From the NCBI GenBank assembly GCA_035267185.1, contig DATFLY010000077.1, positions 1-64,000 of the forward strand: a stretch of 64,000 bases of DNA, written 5' to 3'. This DNA is from JAUIBE01 sp035267185 (lineage in GTDB: Bacteria > Pseudomonadota > Gammaproteobacteria > Xanthomonadales > SZUA-36). Below the pieces are notes generated by a model. It had not been told where the DNA came from, did not search any database, and saw only the letters and a program-made list of their open reading frames with translations. Each line of letters starts with the position of its first letter. The stretch's first letter is position 1. Below, in pieces: positions 1-8,886 of this stretch. The translations under genes and the position numbers were made by a program.

Positions 1-1
1 C

Positions 2-820
2 AGCCATTCGGCCATGGTACCGACCATGATAAATATGGTTTTTCATGACCCGGATTTTGATGACTATGACCTGTCCAGTATCCGCACCTTGCTCTATGGC
101 GGCTCCCCCATGGCGGAATCGGTCATCGCGCGGGTGACGGAATGCTTGCCGAAAGCCCGGATGGTGCAGGCCTATGGCCTGACTGAAACCAGCCCGATAC
201 TGACGGTGCTGGGGCCTGAATATCACACTTTTGAAGGGCCGCAGGCCGGAAAAACACGGGCTGCAGGCCAGGTCGTGCCCGGAACAGAGCTCTGCATACA
301 GGATGATGACGGAAATCAATGTAAATCTGGTGTGGTGGGAGAGGTTTGCACCCGCGGGCCGAACATCATGCAGGGATACTGGAATTTGCCCGAACAGACG
401 GCTGAGGCGATGCGTGGAGGCTGGTTCCACACGGGCGATGGTGGTTACATGGACGAGGATGGATTCCTGTATATCTCGGACCGCATGAAGGACATGATCG
501 TTACCGGGGCTGAAAATGTTTACTCCATTGAAGTTGAGAATGCACTTTTCCAGCACCCTTCGGTCGAGTCATGCGCGGTGATCGGAATTCCCTCGGAACA
601 ATGGGGTGAGGAAGTACATGCCGTGGTTATCCTGGCTGAAGGGCATGAGGCGAGCGTCGATGAGCTGATTCGGCATTGCCACAAACTGATTGCCGGTTAT
701 AAGTGCCCTCGCGGTATCACGTTTCGTGACGAACCCCTGCCGCTTTCAGGGGCCGGAAAAATCCTGAAAAGAACCCTCCGCGAGCCATTCTGGGAGGGGC
801 ATGATCGGCAGGTAAGCTAG
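2..820 (+). CDS. Acyl-CoA synthetase (AMP-binding), C-terminal part
   Basis: The reading frame is open from the window edge, so the N-terminus lies upstream and the ATG at 14 is internal. The product is the C-terminal half of an ANL-superfamily enzyme, which activates a carboxylic (probably fatty) acid with ATP and transfers it to CoA. Visible family motifs are YGLTETSP (the adenylate-binding A5-type motif), GWFHTGDGGYMDEDG (A7 region with the conserved Asp), YISDRMKDMI (hinge), and a near-terminal GAGKILKR with the catalytic lysine of the mobile C-terminal domain. It is complete at the 3' end. It converges on the pirin gene with a 7-base gap. The substrate cannot be told from this fragment; medium or long chain acids are the usual guess. 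Confidence 0.93.
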   Translation, partial: SHSAMVPTMINMVFHDPDFDDYDLSSIRTLLYGGSPMAESVIARVTECLPKARMVQAYGLTETSPILTVLGPEYHTFEGPQAGKTRAAGQVVPGTELCIQDDDGNQCKSGVVGEVCTRGPNIMQGYWNLPEQTAEAMRGGWFHTGDGGYMDEDGFLYISDRMKDMIVTGAENVYSIEVENALFQHPSVESCAVIGIPSEQWGEEVHAVVILAEGHEASVDELIRHCHKLIAGYKCPRGITFRDEPLPLSGAGKILKRTLREPFWEGHDRQVS

Positions 821-827
821 CCGTTGA

Positions 828-1682
828 TCAGTCTTCGGGAAGCGGAATAAACTCTGTTTCGCCCGGAACCGGGTCGAATCTGCCTTCCGCCCAGTCACGC
901 TTTGCTTTCTCGATTCGCTGATGTGAACTGGAAACAAAGTTCCACCAGACCGTCCTTTTCCCCAACGGCTCACCGCCAAGGATGACGGCATGGCAGCCTT
1001 CCTGTGTTCTCAGCTGAGCATCGCTGGCAGAATTGAGAATGGCCATCGCACCAGCGGGACAATCCACATCCCCGACACGTGCTTCTCCTTCAACCACGTA
1101 AACGGCCAGTTCCTGCCAGTCAGCAGGCACTTCAAGCCCGTCACCGGCAGGAATTCTGCAATCCAGGTAGAGCGTTTCGGAGCGCATGCTCACCGGGGAC
1201 TGGTGACCGAACGCACTGCCCATCACCAGGTTCATTTGAATTCCGTTAACCTCGAAACAGGGAATTTCTTCAGCTGAATAGTGCGTGAAGCCAGGTTCGC
1301 ATTCCTCGTCTGCATCGGGGAGGGCGAGCCATATCTGCAGACCGTGCATGCGCGATGTCTGGTCAAGGTCGTCACCAGCCCGCTCTGAATGCACAATCCC
1401 GCGGCCTGCCGTCATCAGATTGACGGCACCCGGTCGTATCGCCTGGACATGCCCCAGGCTGTCGCGATGAATGATTTCGCCCTCGAACAGGTACGTCACC
1501 GTTGCCAGGCCGATGTGTGGATGTGGCCGGACCTGGATGCCCTTGCCGGGCGGAAATTCAGCCGGCCCGAAATGGTCCCAGAATACGAACGGGCCCACAG
1601 ACCGGCATTTTGTATGGGGCAGGGACCGCCTGACGGTGAATTCCCCCAGGTCTTTTTCATTGGGTTTGATAATCAAAGTCAT
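828..1682 (-). CDS. Pirin family protein
   Basis: A 284-residue bicupin of the pirin family, which are non-haem iron proteins; some have quercetin dioxygenase activity and others are redox-responsive transcription cofactors. The N-terminal cupin shows the typical HPHIGLATVTYLFEGE stretch, followed by DSLGHVQAIRPGAVNLMTAG and GRGIVHSER, which carry the metal-ligand histidines and glutamate. The C-terminal cupin is less conserved, as is normal. Length matches the family. The neighbours give no clear pathway: a fatty-acyl ligase converges on its 3' end, and arsC lies upstream on the same strand, 34 bases away. The two could be co-transcribed in a general stress context, but that is inference. 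Confidence 0.93.
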   Translation of the reverse strand: MTLIIKPNEKDLGEFTVRRSLPHTKCRSVGPFVFWDHFGPAEFPPGKGIQVRPHPHIGLATVTYLFEGEIIHRDSLGHVQAIRPGAVNLMTAGRGIVHSERAGDDLDQTSRMHGLQIWLALPDADEECEPGFTHYSAEEIPCFEVNGIQMNLVMGSAFGHQSPVSMRSETLYLDCRIPAGDGLEVPADWQELAVYVVEGEARVGDVDCPAGAMAILNSASDAQLRTQEGCHAVILGGEPLGKRTVWWNFVSSSHQRIEKAKRDWAEGRFDPVPGETEFIPLPED

Positions 1683-1716
1683 GGTCAGAATTCTAACTCA
1701 TTCATCGAGTGACCTC

Positions 1717-2160
1717 TCAGGAATGGTTGGCCAGATTTTCCGGCAGTGAAATGACAAAATCTCTGATTTCATCCCGCACTCGCCGATAGTGCTCCAGGGC
1801 TTCTTCTTCAGTTTTCGCACCCACTGCCAGTTTTGGAGGATCATCAAAGCCATGGTGGACGATGGATGTTTTTGCCGGAAAGTATGGGCATGTTTCGTGT
1901 GCATGATCGCAAACAGTGACCACGTAATCGAATCCACGCCCACCCAGGTCAGCAACGGTCTGGCTCTTGTGCGAGGAGATGTCGATGCCGATCTCTGACA
2001 TGACCCGCACCGCGTTGGGATTCAGGCCATGGGTTTCGATCCCTGCCGAGGCACAATCAACCTTGTCGCTTTTAAGGTTTCTGCATAAACCTTCAGCCAT
2101 CTGGCTGCGGCAGGAATTGCCTGTACACAAAAACAGGACGCTGATTTTTTTCTTGTTCAC
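1717..2160 (-). CDS. arsC: Arsenate reductase, thioredoxin-coupled (low-MW PTPase fold)
   Basis: A 147-residue protein of the low-molecular-weight tyrosine phosphatase fold that reduces arsenate to arsenite. The N-terminal P-loop reads FLCTGNSCRS, with nucleophile Cys12 and Cys17-Arg18. Two more cysteines, Cys84 in VTVCD and Cys91 in HETCP, sit at 72 and 79 residues after the nucleophile, the same spacing as the Cys10/Cys82/Cys89 triad of the Staphylococcus aureus thioredoxin-dependent enzyme. This supports a true arsenate reductase rather than a plain phosphatase. No arsR, arsB or acr3 is adjacent, so it is an orphan detoxification gene. It is divergent from the GFA-family gene across about 110 bases that should hold both promoters. 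Confidence 0.93.
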   Translation of the reverse strand: MNKKKISVLFLCTGNSCRSQMAEGLCRNLKSDKVDCASAGIETHGLNPNAVRVMSEIGIDISSHKSQTVADLGGRGFDYVVTVCDHAHETCPYFPAKTSIVHHGFDDPPKLAVGAKTEEEALEHYRRVRDEIRDFVISLPENLANHS

Positions 2161-2269
2161 TGTATAAGTCAGCCGATTGAAAGAGGCATTATCATAGGTC
2201 TTTGCGAAGCGAATATTTCAGTCATCATCAGGAAAACGGTCATAATCAGGAATACCATGGGAAAAACCT

Positions 2270-2761
2270 ATGAAACATTCGAAAACTGAAACCTTCGAGG
2301 GTGGCTGTACCTGCCAGCATGTGCGATACCGCATGGAGTCGCGACCCATGATTGTGCACTGCTGTCATTGTCGCTGGTGCCAGCGCGAAACCGGTACATC
2401 TTTTGTGCTGCATGCGGTGATCGAATCGGACAGGTTGACGGTATTGGATGGTCAGCCGGAGAGAACCACCATTCCGTCAGAAAGCGGCGCAGGGCAGGAA
2501 GTCGTGCGCTGTCCGCATTGCAAAATCGCGCTGTGGAGCCATTATTCCAGTGCCGGGCGGCTTGCCAGCATGGTGAAGGTGGGCACGCTTGATGATCCCG
2601 ATCAGATGCCGCCGGACGTCCAGATTTTTGCAGAATCGAAACAGCCCTGGGTGATGCTTAACCCGGATATACCTTCATTCGAAAAATTCTACCGCCGTTC
2701 CGAGGTCTGGTCAGAGGAAGCCCTGACGCGCCGTGAGGCAATGTTAAACAATATGCAATGA
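2270..2761 (+). CDS. GFA / CENP-V family zinc protein
   Basis: A 163-residue member of the GFA (glutathione-dependent formaldehyde-activating enzyme-like) family, a cysteine-rich zinc fold. The zinc ligands are visible: Cys13-x-Cys15 (GGCTCQ), a cluster Cys32-x-Cys34-x2-Cys37 (CCHCRWC) and Cys81-x2-Cys84 (CPHC). Length is typical of bacterial stand-alone members. Despite the family name, most members have no shown formaldehyde activity, so the substrate is unknown; glutathione binding is the usual suggestion. It is transcribed divergently from arsC and runs toward the 21-bp inverted repeat that separates it from the PrsW gene. Confidence 0.9.
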   Translation: MKHSKTETFEGGCTCQHVRYRMESRPMIVHCCHCRWCQRETGTSFVLHAVIESDRLTVLDGQPERTTIPSESGAGQEVVRCPHCKIALWSHYSSAGRLASMVKVGTLDDPDQMPPDVQIFAESKQPWVMLNPDIPSFEKFYRRSEVWSEEALTRREAMLNNMQ

Positions 2762-2858
2762 GTCGAATGCTGTGCCGGGCCGCTTGTGCGACTCATTCAA
2801 CCGGGCGGATTGCAACGTCCGGTACGCGATTCGGCAGTGCCTCACATCAGGCAATCGG

Positions 2859-2951
2859 TGTAAATGGCCTTTACAAAACCTTTGGAGGCAGGACGCCGGA
2901 AAAGAGGCTACAGAAATGTACTTGTGACGTGTTTTGTAAAGGCCATTTACA
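2859..2951. repeat. 93-bp element bounded by 21-bp perfect inverted repeats
   Basis: The arms at 2859-2879 and 2931-2951 are exact reverse complements (core GTAAATGGCCTTTACAAAAC) around a 51-base centre. It lies between two convergent genes. There is no T-run next to either arm, so it is not a standard intrinsic terminator, though it could act as a bidirectional one through a long stem. A MITE-like remnant is the alternative; no target-site duplication is visible at the ends. Confidence 0.8.
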
Positions 2952-2981
2952 ACGACTACAGCTGTACCGACTGCCACCAAC

Positions 2982-3995
2982 CTACTTTGATATCACGTTG
3001 AGCTGCCAGAGATCCTTGCGTTCCATCTGCAGGAAGGGTCGCATCGCCAGGCAGCCAGTCTTTCCAATGCTTTTTTCCAGGTAATGCAGTTCTTCAAAGT
3101 TGGCGCGCGTGCGCTCGCCAATTTCAGTCTCCAGGCCATGTTCGCGCATCATCAGGACACCCTTGGCACGTATCGCAAGCTCAGTGTAAACCCTCAGGTA
3201 ACAAAGCATATCGGCCACCACCGGGCCTTCAAACTTGGTTGTCAGGTCACCGAGAAACCGTCCGATTTTTGATTCCGAAAACGAATGTGAATTGATCATC
3301 TCGATCAGCTGGGCATCTGCATCAAAATCAAGTTCCAGCCAGTCATGCATGGATTTCGCGCTACGCTGGAACACGATACCAAGTAATGGCGGTAATGCCA
3401 GCAGGGTGCCGACAGTGGTGAGGATGGGCGTAAAAGGGAAGTGGTTGAAAATTGAATGTAAAACGCTGGCGACCAGCAGGCCGGGCAGATAGTACAACGG
3501 ATTGACCTTCATGCTGCGCTCGGTCAGTGTCTGCGAAAGGATGCCAAAAATCGCTGCCACGCCACCATGCATGATCGCTGTACCGAAGCCCCGCACAATC
3601 CATACACCCATATTTGAGCCTGCACCTGCCTGCAGGTAAAAGAAATTTTCGACCAGCGCAAACCCGGCGCCCACAGCGAAGCCCATGATCGCGGCATCCA
3701 CCAGGAAGCCGATTCGATGGGTCCGAAACAGGTAAATAATCACCAGCGCTTTGAGTGCTTCCTCCACAACCGGAGCGGCATAACGGGCAAAGGGCTGGAA
3801 ATCCAGTTGCAGTAAATCCATCACCAGGGGATTAACGAAATAAGCTGCAATGGCTGTAAGGCAGCCACCAACGATCACCGCAAGAATGACTTTCAGGCTG
3901 ACCAGCTTGTAGCTGTCCATGTAGACCAGCGCAAACAGGAATGCCAGGACCGGAAGCAGGCCCACGGGCGCACGAAGAAAAATTTCCGGAATCAT
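2982..3995 (-). CDS. PrsW-family intramembrane protease
   Basis: A 337-residue protein with about seven hydrophobic segments in the first 210 residues and a soluble C-terminal tail of about 120 residues. It belongs to the PrsW family (CPBP superfamily of glutamic-type intramembrane proteases), which in Bacillus starts site-1 cleavage of an anti-sigma factor. Family motifs are visible: PVVEEALKAL (Glu78-Glu79), GFAVGAGFALVENFFY (Glu116-Asn117), MHGG (His143) and HSIFNH (His180, His185). The soluble tail is not part of the core fold and is probably cytoplasmic. The nearest anti-sigma gene is about 7 kb away, so a functional link to it is only speculation. It is divergent from the TPR gene at 4123. 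Confidence 0.88.
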   Translation of the reverse strand: MIPEIFLRAPVGLLPVLAFLFALVYMDSYKLVSLKVILAVIVGGCLTAIAAYFVNPLVMDLLQLDFQPFARYAAPVVEEALKALVIIYLFRTHRIGFLVDAAIMGFAVGAGFALVENFFYLQAGAGSNMGVWIVRGFGTAIMHGGVAAIFGILSQTLTERSMKVNPLYYLPGLLVASVLHSIFNHFPFTPILTTVGTLLALPPLLGIVFQRSAKSMHDWLELDFDADAQLIEMINSHSFSESKIGRFLGDLTTKFEGPVVADMLCYLRVYTELAIRAKGVLMMREHGLETEIGERTRANFEELHYLEKSIGKTGCLAMRPFLQMERKDLWQLNVISK

Positions 3996-4122
3996 TTCGG
4001 AGATGGTAAACCTGTAATTGGGATGGTGCTATCTTGCCGAAAAAACCCGGTGGATCACAACATTCTGTGTGAGATGTACACCTCGCTCCACCAGTGAGCC
4101 TGTGGGGTGCTAGACTCCCTCC

Positions 4123-5697
4123 ATGTCGAAAGTCAGCAACATCTGGATTGAGTTGAAGCGACGCAAGGTGATTAGGGTTGCTGTCGCATATATCGTGGTG
4201 GCATGGCTGATGGTAGAGGTCTCATCGGTGATGTTTCCAGGCCTGCATTTGCCCGAATGGACTGTCACTCTGGTCATCGCCCTGGCAGTTCTGGGCTTCC
4301 CTGTTTCACTTGCTCTTGCCTGGGCCCTGGATGTGACACCGGAAGGCATCAAGCTGGAATCCGATCAGGCGAAGCTGTCAGAATCTGCGGTCGCTAAAGC
4401 CACTATTTCGGGAGACAGTCGCAGTTCAGTTGCAGTACTGCCTTTTGTCAATCTGTCGAATGACCCCGACAATGAATACTTCTCCGATGGTATATCTGAA
4501 GAACTCCTGAATCTCCTTTGCAAGGTTCCGACGCTGACTGTCGCATCCCGTACGTCGTCTTTTTCATTCAAGGGTCAAAATGTTGATTTGGCCACAGTGG
4601 CAAGCAAACTTGAAGTTGATGTGATTCTCGAGGGTAGTGTACGTCGCTCGGGAGATCGCGTACGCATTACAGCTCAACTAATAGATGGTGCCACCGACAG
4701 AAACTTGTGGTCCGCAAACTATGACAGGCAACTGCGCGACGTGTTTGAAGTCCAGGACGAGATTGCACAAAACATCGTCGATGCACTCAAAATCAGCCTC
4801 AGTCCTGACCAACGTCAGCTGATCCGTCCGATGTCCACGACTTCTAATGTAATGGCTTATGACTTTTATCTTCGTGGCCGGTATTTCCTTGAGAGATCAG
4901 ACAGCGATAATGCCCTTGTCATGTTTGAAAAAGCCGTCGAACAGGACAATCAGTTCGCAGCCGGATATGCCGGGATAGCCGAGTCGTATGCATGGAAATT
5001 CTTGTGGGTTGATTCTGATTCAGGCTACGTGACTGCGGCAAACGAATACAGTGCCCTGGCACTCGAAAAATCGCCTGATTCGGCCGAGGCGCACGCAGCA
5101 AGGTGCCTGACGCTGGCCATGAGCAAGCAGTTTAAAGAAGCTATAGCCGAAGCAGAAAAGGCGATCGCCATAGATCCTCGCTTGTACGAAGCCTATTACT
5201 ACAAAGGGCGCGCTCATTTTGCGAATGGAGAATACTCGGCTGCAGCGGATGCCTTTGAAGGCGCACTTGAAATTCGCCCCGACGACAACATCAGCGCAAG
5301 CCTGCTCAGCACCACCGTAAACTCTTTTGGGACCGAGGCTGAAAAACGCGCTGCTTCGCAAAGAGCCGTCGAGATCAGCGAACGATACCTGTCACTGAAC
5401 CCCGACGATGCGGTCGCGTTATCGCGCACTGCCAATGACTATGTCTACCTGGGTGAAATTGAAAAAGGTTTGGAACTGGCAGAGCGGGCTTACAACATTA
5501 ATCCCAAATACTGCGGCTACAACGTCGCCTGCGCGTTCATGCTGGCCGGCAGAACAGAGGCGGCGCTTGATTATCTGGATGAACATTCGCGTTTACGCAG
5601 TCTGGATTCCGCCTGGATTGAGCATGATTCGGATTGGGATGAAGTGCGCGACCATCCTCGTTTCAAGGCACTGTTGGAACGCCTCAGATCGGGTTGA
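4123..5697 (+). CDS. Membrane-anchored TPR protein with FlgO/adenylate-cyclase-associated domain
   Basis: A 524-residue protein. The first 75 residues hold two hydrophobic segments (about 18-36 and 45-66). Next comes a conserved domain starting at SVAVLPFVNLSNDPDNEYF (about residue 102) and continuing through GISEELLNLL and LEGSVRRSGDRVRITAQLID, the signature of the TolB-like/FlgO-type domain often fused to TPRs in proteobacterial regulators. The remainder (about 240-520) is a run of tetratricopeptide repeats, for example AEAEKAIAIDPRLYEAYYYK. Such proteins usually carry an N-terminal winged-helix or cyclase domain; here a two-TM anchor takes that place. Its role is unknown, probably scaffold or signalling. 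Confidence 0.85.
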   Translation: MSKVSNIWIELKRRKVIRVAVAYIVVAWLMVEVSSVMFPGLHLPEWTVTLVIALAVLGFPVSLALAWALDVTPEGIKLESDQAKLSESAVAKATISGDSRSSVAVLPFVNLSNDPDNEYFSDGISEELLNLLCKVPTLTVASRTSSFSFKGQNVDLATVASKLEVDVILEGSVRRSGDRVRITAQLIDGATDRNLWSANYDRQLRDVFEVQDEIAQNIVDALKISLSPDQRQLIRPMSTTSNVMAYDFYLRGRYFLERSDSDNALVMFEKAVEQDNQFAAGYAGIAESYAWKFLWVDSDSGYVTAANEYSALALEKSPDSAEAHAARCLTLAMSKQFKEAIAEAEKAIAIDPRLYEAYYYKGRAHFANGEYSAAADAFEGALEIRPDDNISASLLSTTVNSFGTEAEKRAASQRAVEISERYLSLNPDDAVALSRTANDYVYLGEIEKGLELAERAYNINPKYCGYNVACAFMLAGRTEAALDYLDEHSRLRSLDSAWIEHDSDWDEVRDHPRFKALLERLRSG

Positions 5698-5752
5698 TCG
5701 CTGGCCGGCAGCCATAATCATGATGGTTGTCGTGCCATAAGATCCTTTTCGG

Positions 5753-8704
5753 TCAAAGTATCTTTAGCGAGATCATCCACTCTTCATCCCACTTGTCACC
5801 ATCGACATAGCCTTGTGCGTAACCGAAAGACAGGGTCATGGGAAGGCGGTGAACAATGGTGAATGCCAGGTCAATCTGGACACCCAGGCTGCTGTATGTC
5901 TCCTCCAGTCGTGAAGTGCTGGGGTCGGTCATCAATACCCCGGCGAACAATGCGGTTCGAAGGGACTGCATGTAAAAACTCGGGGTGCCCACTTCTTCAA
6001 AACGCAGTGGTGGCAGGTTGACTTCCATCATGGATTTGACGAAATCCTGTCCGGAGATTTCGTCAATTTCAAACCCGGGGAAGCTGTAGGAATCGCGGTA
6101 GCGGCGAATTTCCCGGTCGTCCACGTAGTTGTTGCCGAATGCGCCAAAGTACCAGTTGGCCAGCGCTTCATCACGGTCGCCGTCGGCAATACCTGCAGCG
6201 TTATAAAACCAGATTGATGAGTGCTTTAGCGGCAGTGGAAAACCAAAATCAACTCCTGCCAGGGCACGGGGATAGGTTTCGCTGTTGGCATAATCTGCAT
6301 AGGCGCCAAGTTTCCAGCGCCAGCCCTTTTCGTGATCAACTGCGCCCAGGGATTTGCGGGTGTTTGTGTAGCTGAGTTCCAGGGCAACCGAAAAAAGGTC
6401 ATCGAAATCGGAATCGACATTCTGATTGCCGGGCAGGGTATCCAGTCCTGTGTAATAAGCAGCCTCACCGCTGAAATCGAGTTGTCGGGGCTGGTCAAAA
6501 ATCAGCGCCTTGTCGTAGCCAACGATAAATGCGTCACCCTTGCGGCTGCGCTCGGTGGGGCCAAACAGGTCGTAAAAATCTGCGTTATTGTGCCAGTAAC
6601 GGGCATGCCAGTTGAGCCGCCGGTATTCGATATCGGCATGCAATCGTTCACTCGAGGCGAGCGAGTCATCAATGCTGTAGGAGGCGTTGGCATGGATGGA
6701 ACTCAATCCAAATGGATTGCTGAACATCCAGTTATAACCCAGGGCGAAAGTGTCCTTGTATCCCTCGACAATCGGGTATGCGGAAGACAATCCAATTTCA
6801 GAGCCGGGGGTGAATTTGCCTCGCCGGGTGACTTTGGATTCCAGGTCCACATCGTCAAGTGTCTGTGTCACTGACCATTCCCTGACGATCGGATTGTTTC
6901 GGGCTATTTCGTTGCCCAGAAAAGTAATGGCGTTCAGGTCTTCAAGTGGTTTCGGGTCGATGACTGCCGGAACCAGGCCTTCGCCTGTGAACTCGTAAAC
7001 GATCAGGGATCCGTCTTTCATCGGAATCGGGCGGAAAAAGCCGGTTTCTGCATTGGTGACCGCCTCGATTTCGGCGGTTTCGATTTCATAGCGGAAAATG
7101 TTGGATACACCGGTGAAATAACTGCTGCCATACAGGTACTTGCCATCGGGGGTGAACACGAATCCTTCCGGAACCGCCGTGCCAAAGTTAAATTCAGCCA
7201 TCGGCTCGCTGTTACCTGAGAGCAAATCATCGGTGCGGAAAATTCGTAAAAACTGATTACCGCTGACTTCGCCCATTGAAGCGGAGAGCATGGTGCCGTC
7301 TGCTGAGACGTCCAGCTCGTACATGATCTGTCCGTAAGGCCAGGTATGAACCTGGTTCCAGGATTCATAAGGGTAGGGCATGCGCACCAGGGTGACGTAA
7401 CCATCAAGATGGCGCAGACCCCAGATAGAACGATCTGCACGGTTGAAGGCCAGGTCTCCGATACGCGCATCCTTCAGCAGCATCCGCTCTTTTCCTGTTG
7501 CCACATCAAGCGCCATGAGGTCGCGGTATTCGTGATTGTCGGTGGTGTAGAAAAACGTGCGGCTGTCCTGGTCCCATGCTGATGAGGTCACCCGGTAGAG
7601 CATGGGGCCCTTGATGTCGACCAGCCTCTCAACCGTGTCAGTTCCCTGTGCCAGGGTGCCGATGTGCGCGACGACTCCCGGATAGCGAAAAGCGCCGATC
7701 AGGGAGTTGGCTTGTTCGTCGTAAAAGGAACGAGATGCAGAACCCAGACCATTGCTGGTGAGCCGCCTGGCGGATGTCACCGGAAATTCCCTGATCTTTT
7801 CAAGGTTGGCGGCCTGAAACGATTTCTCGAATTCGATCCAGTCGTCCCAGGCGTCTTCCAGCGATTTTCCGAATACGTGCTGGAATTGTTGTGCGTAGTA
7901 GCGCTCGCTGTCCTCACCACGCTTGAGCCATTCGATCACATCTTGTGGCGACCAGGTATGGGCCAGGTAACTGAAGAACCGGGTTCCATAGAGATAAGCA
8001 TTCACGCCCACCTGGAAATCGACCCGCGTTCCTGCCGATACCAGTCCGAGGTTGCTGTAGAACTTTGCGTCATCACGAACCATGCCACGGAAGACCATCT
8101 CATCGAATGCGCCCTGGGCACGTCCCAGGCCTCCGGCCAGCCAGGTTTCCATGAACACCGCGCTGCCTTCTGACCACCAGCGCGGGGTCATCACACGCGG
8201 AGCAGCGAGGTAGAAATAAAGTAATGTTTCCGGGTGGTCCTGGACCGGAGTGGGTTTGCCGAAAAAAACCTTGCGCCACCAGGCGTCCTGCTCGTTCCAG
8301 ACATCTCCGGTCGCAACGTGAACCATCTCGTGATTCATGTTCATGAACATGCGTTCACTGGCGGTAAAGGTTTCAAACGACCGGCTCAGGGGGGCAATGT
8401 CGATGTGCACATTGTTGTTGGGAACAGCGCCGGCAGCGGCGTTTCCGTAATCCTTGAAATCTGTCAGGAGAATTGAAGTTTTCTCCCAGGGTGTCCATTC
8501 GAACAATTCGGTCTGAAGCGCCAGGGTGTTGTGGAAGCTGCGACCCACATGCGGAACGAGATAGGTCTGGAGGGGATCGGAATAGAGCAGAAACAGATCG
8601 TCTGTTTCCAGCACATCCAGTTCGAGGGACTGGGCTTGCACCGTGCTGCAAGCCATCAGGGAACAACAGATTATCCTGCCAACTGTCTTCTTGATTTTTT
8701 TCAT
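5753..8704 (-). CDS. Secreted metallopeptidase-like / beta-propeller / outer-membrane barrel protein
   Basis: I chose the ATG at 8704 because it follows an AGAGG ribosome site and starts a clear signal peptide (MKKIKKTVGR... ending near AQS); this gives 983 residues. Residues about 100-300 resemble a gluzincin metallopeptidase: HEMVH at 125-129 fits HExxH, with a second glutamate at about 179 in RWWSEGSAVF. The centre (about 310-620) looks like a WD40/TolB-type propeller with many aromatic and Gly-Asp strand ends. The C-terminal third has alternating aromatic/polar strands (for example ALELSYTNTRKSL) and ends in a strand pattern (EWMISLKIL) consistent with an outer-membrane barrel. It fits a surface-anchored protease or glycan-processing protein. 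The substrate is unknown. Confidence 0.72.
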   Translation of the reverse strand: MKKIKKTVGRIICCSLMACSTVQAQSLELDVLETDDLFLLYSDPLQTYLVPHVGRSFHNTLALQTELFEWTPWEKTSILLTDFKDYGNAAAGAVPNNNVHIDIAPLSRSFETFTASERMFMNMNHEMVHVATGDVWNEQDAWWRKVFFGKPTPVQDHPETLLYFYLAAPRVMTPRWWSEGSAVFMETWLAGGLGRAQGAFDEMVFRGMVRDDAKFYSNLGLVSAGTRVDFQVGVNAYLYGTRFFSYLAHTWSPQDVIEWLKRGEDSERYYAQQFQHVFGKSLEDAWDDWIEFEKSFQAANLEKIREFPVTSARRLTSNGLGSASRSFYDEQANSLIGAFRYPGVVAHIGTLAQGTDTVERLVDIKGPMLYRVTSSAWDQDSRTFFYTTDNHEYRDLMALDVATGKERMLLKDARIGDLAFNRADRSIWGLRHLDGYVTLVRMPYPYESWNQVHTWPYGQIMYELDVSADGTMLSASMGEVSGNQFLRIFRTDDLLSGNSEPMAEFNFGTAVPEGFVFTPDGKYLYGSSYFTGVSNIFRYEIETAEIEAVTNAETGFFRPIPMKDGSLIVYEFTGEGLVPAVIDPKPLEDLNAITFLGNEIARNNPIVREWSVTQTLDDVDLESKVTRRGKFTPGSEIGLSSAYPIVEGYKDTFALGYNWMFSNPFGLSSIHANASYSIDDSLASSERLHADIEYRRLNWHARYWHNNADFYDLFGPTERSRKGDAFIVGYDKALIFDQPRQLDFSGEAAYYTGLDTLPGNQNVDSDFDDLFSVALELSYTNTRKSLGAVDHEKGWRWKLGAYADYANSETYPRALAGVDFGFPLPLKHSSIWFYNAAGIADGDRDEALANWYFGAFGNNYVDDREIRRYRDSYSFPGFEIDEISGQDFVKSMMEVNLPPLRFEEVGTPSFYMQSLRTALFAGVLMTDPSTSRLEETYSSLGVQIDLAFTIVHRLPMTLSFGYAQGYVDGDKWDEEWMISLKIL

Positions 8705-8752
8705 ATGGCCTCTCCCGTGGCGCATTAAGGATAGTCTATTTCCAGATGACAA

Positions 8753-8828
8753 TTGGGGTCAGAGTAAAAATAGCACCGAGTTGTTTTTCTGCTTGGTGCA
8801 GTGAGGGCTATTTTTACTCTGACCCCAA
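8753..8828. repeat. Hairpin element with 22-bp perfect inverted repeats (RAYT/REP-like)
   Basis: The arms at 8753-8774 and 8807-8828 are exact reverse complements (TTGGGGTCAGAGTAAAAATA plus two bases). Inner bases (GCACC near 8774-8778, GGTGC near 8795-8799) extend the stem imperfectly, so the whole 76 bases fold back. The GGGGTCAGAGTA arm resembles ends I have seen beside REP-associated tyrosine transposases in marine gammaproteobacteria. No transposase lies here. Confidence 0.75.
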
Positions 8829-8830
8829 AC

Positions 8831-8862
8831 AAAAAAAAGGCCACCTGAATCATCAGGTGGCC
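8831..8862 (-). terminator. Rho-independent terminator of the nonapeptide-repeat gene
   Basis: Read on the minus strand, a perfect 10-bp stem (GGCCACCTGA / TCAGGTGGCC, 4-base loop) at 8839-8862 is followed by eight T residues (8838-8831). It starts about 25 bases after the stop codon at 8887, as expected for the end of that transcript. Confidence 0.92.
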
Positions 8863-8886
8863 AATCGCTCTCTCTGCGTAGGTTCT

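Noticed and set aside
1717..2160. Arsenic resistance operon
   Set aside because: Only arsC is present; no regulator or efflux gene is adjacent.
2758..3084. Plus-strand 108-codon frame downstream of the GFA gene
   Set aside because: It runs through the 21-bp inverted repeat and into the antisense of the PrsW gene and has no protein-like composition.
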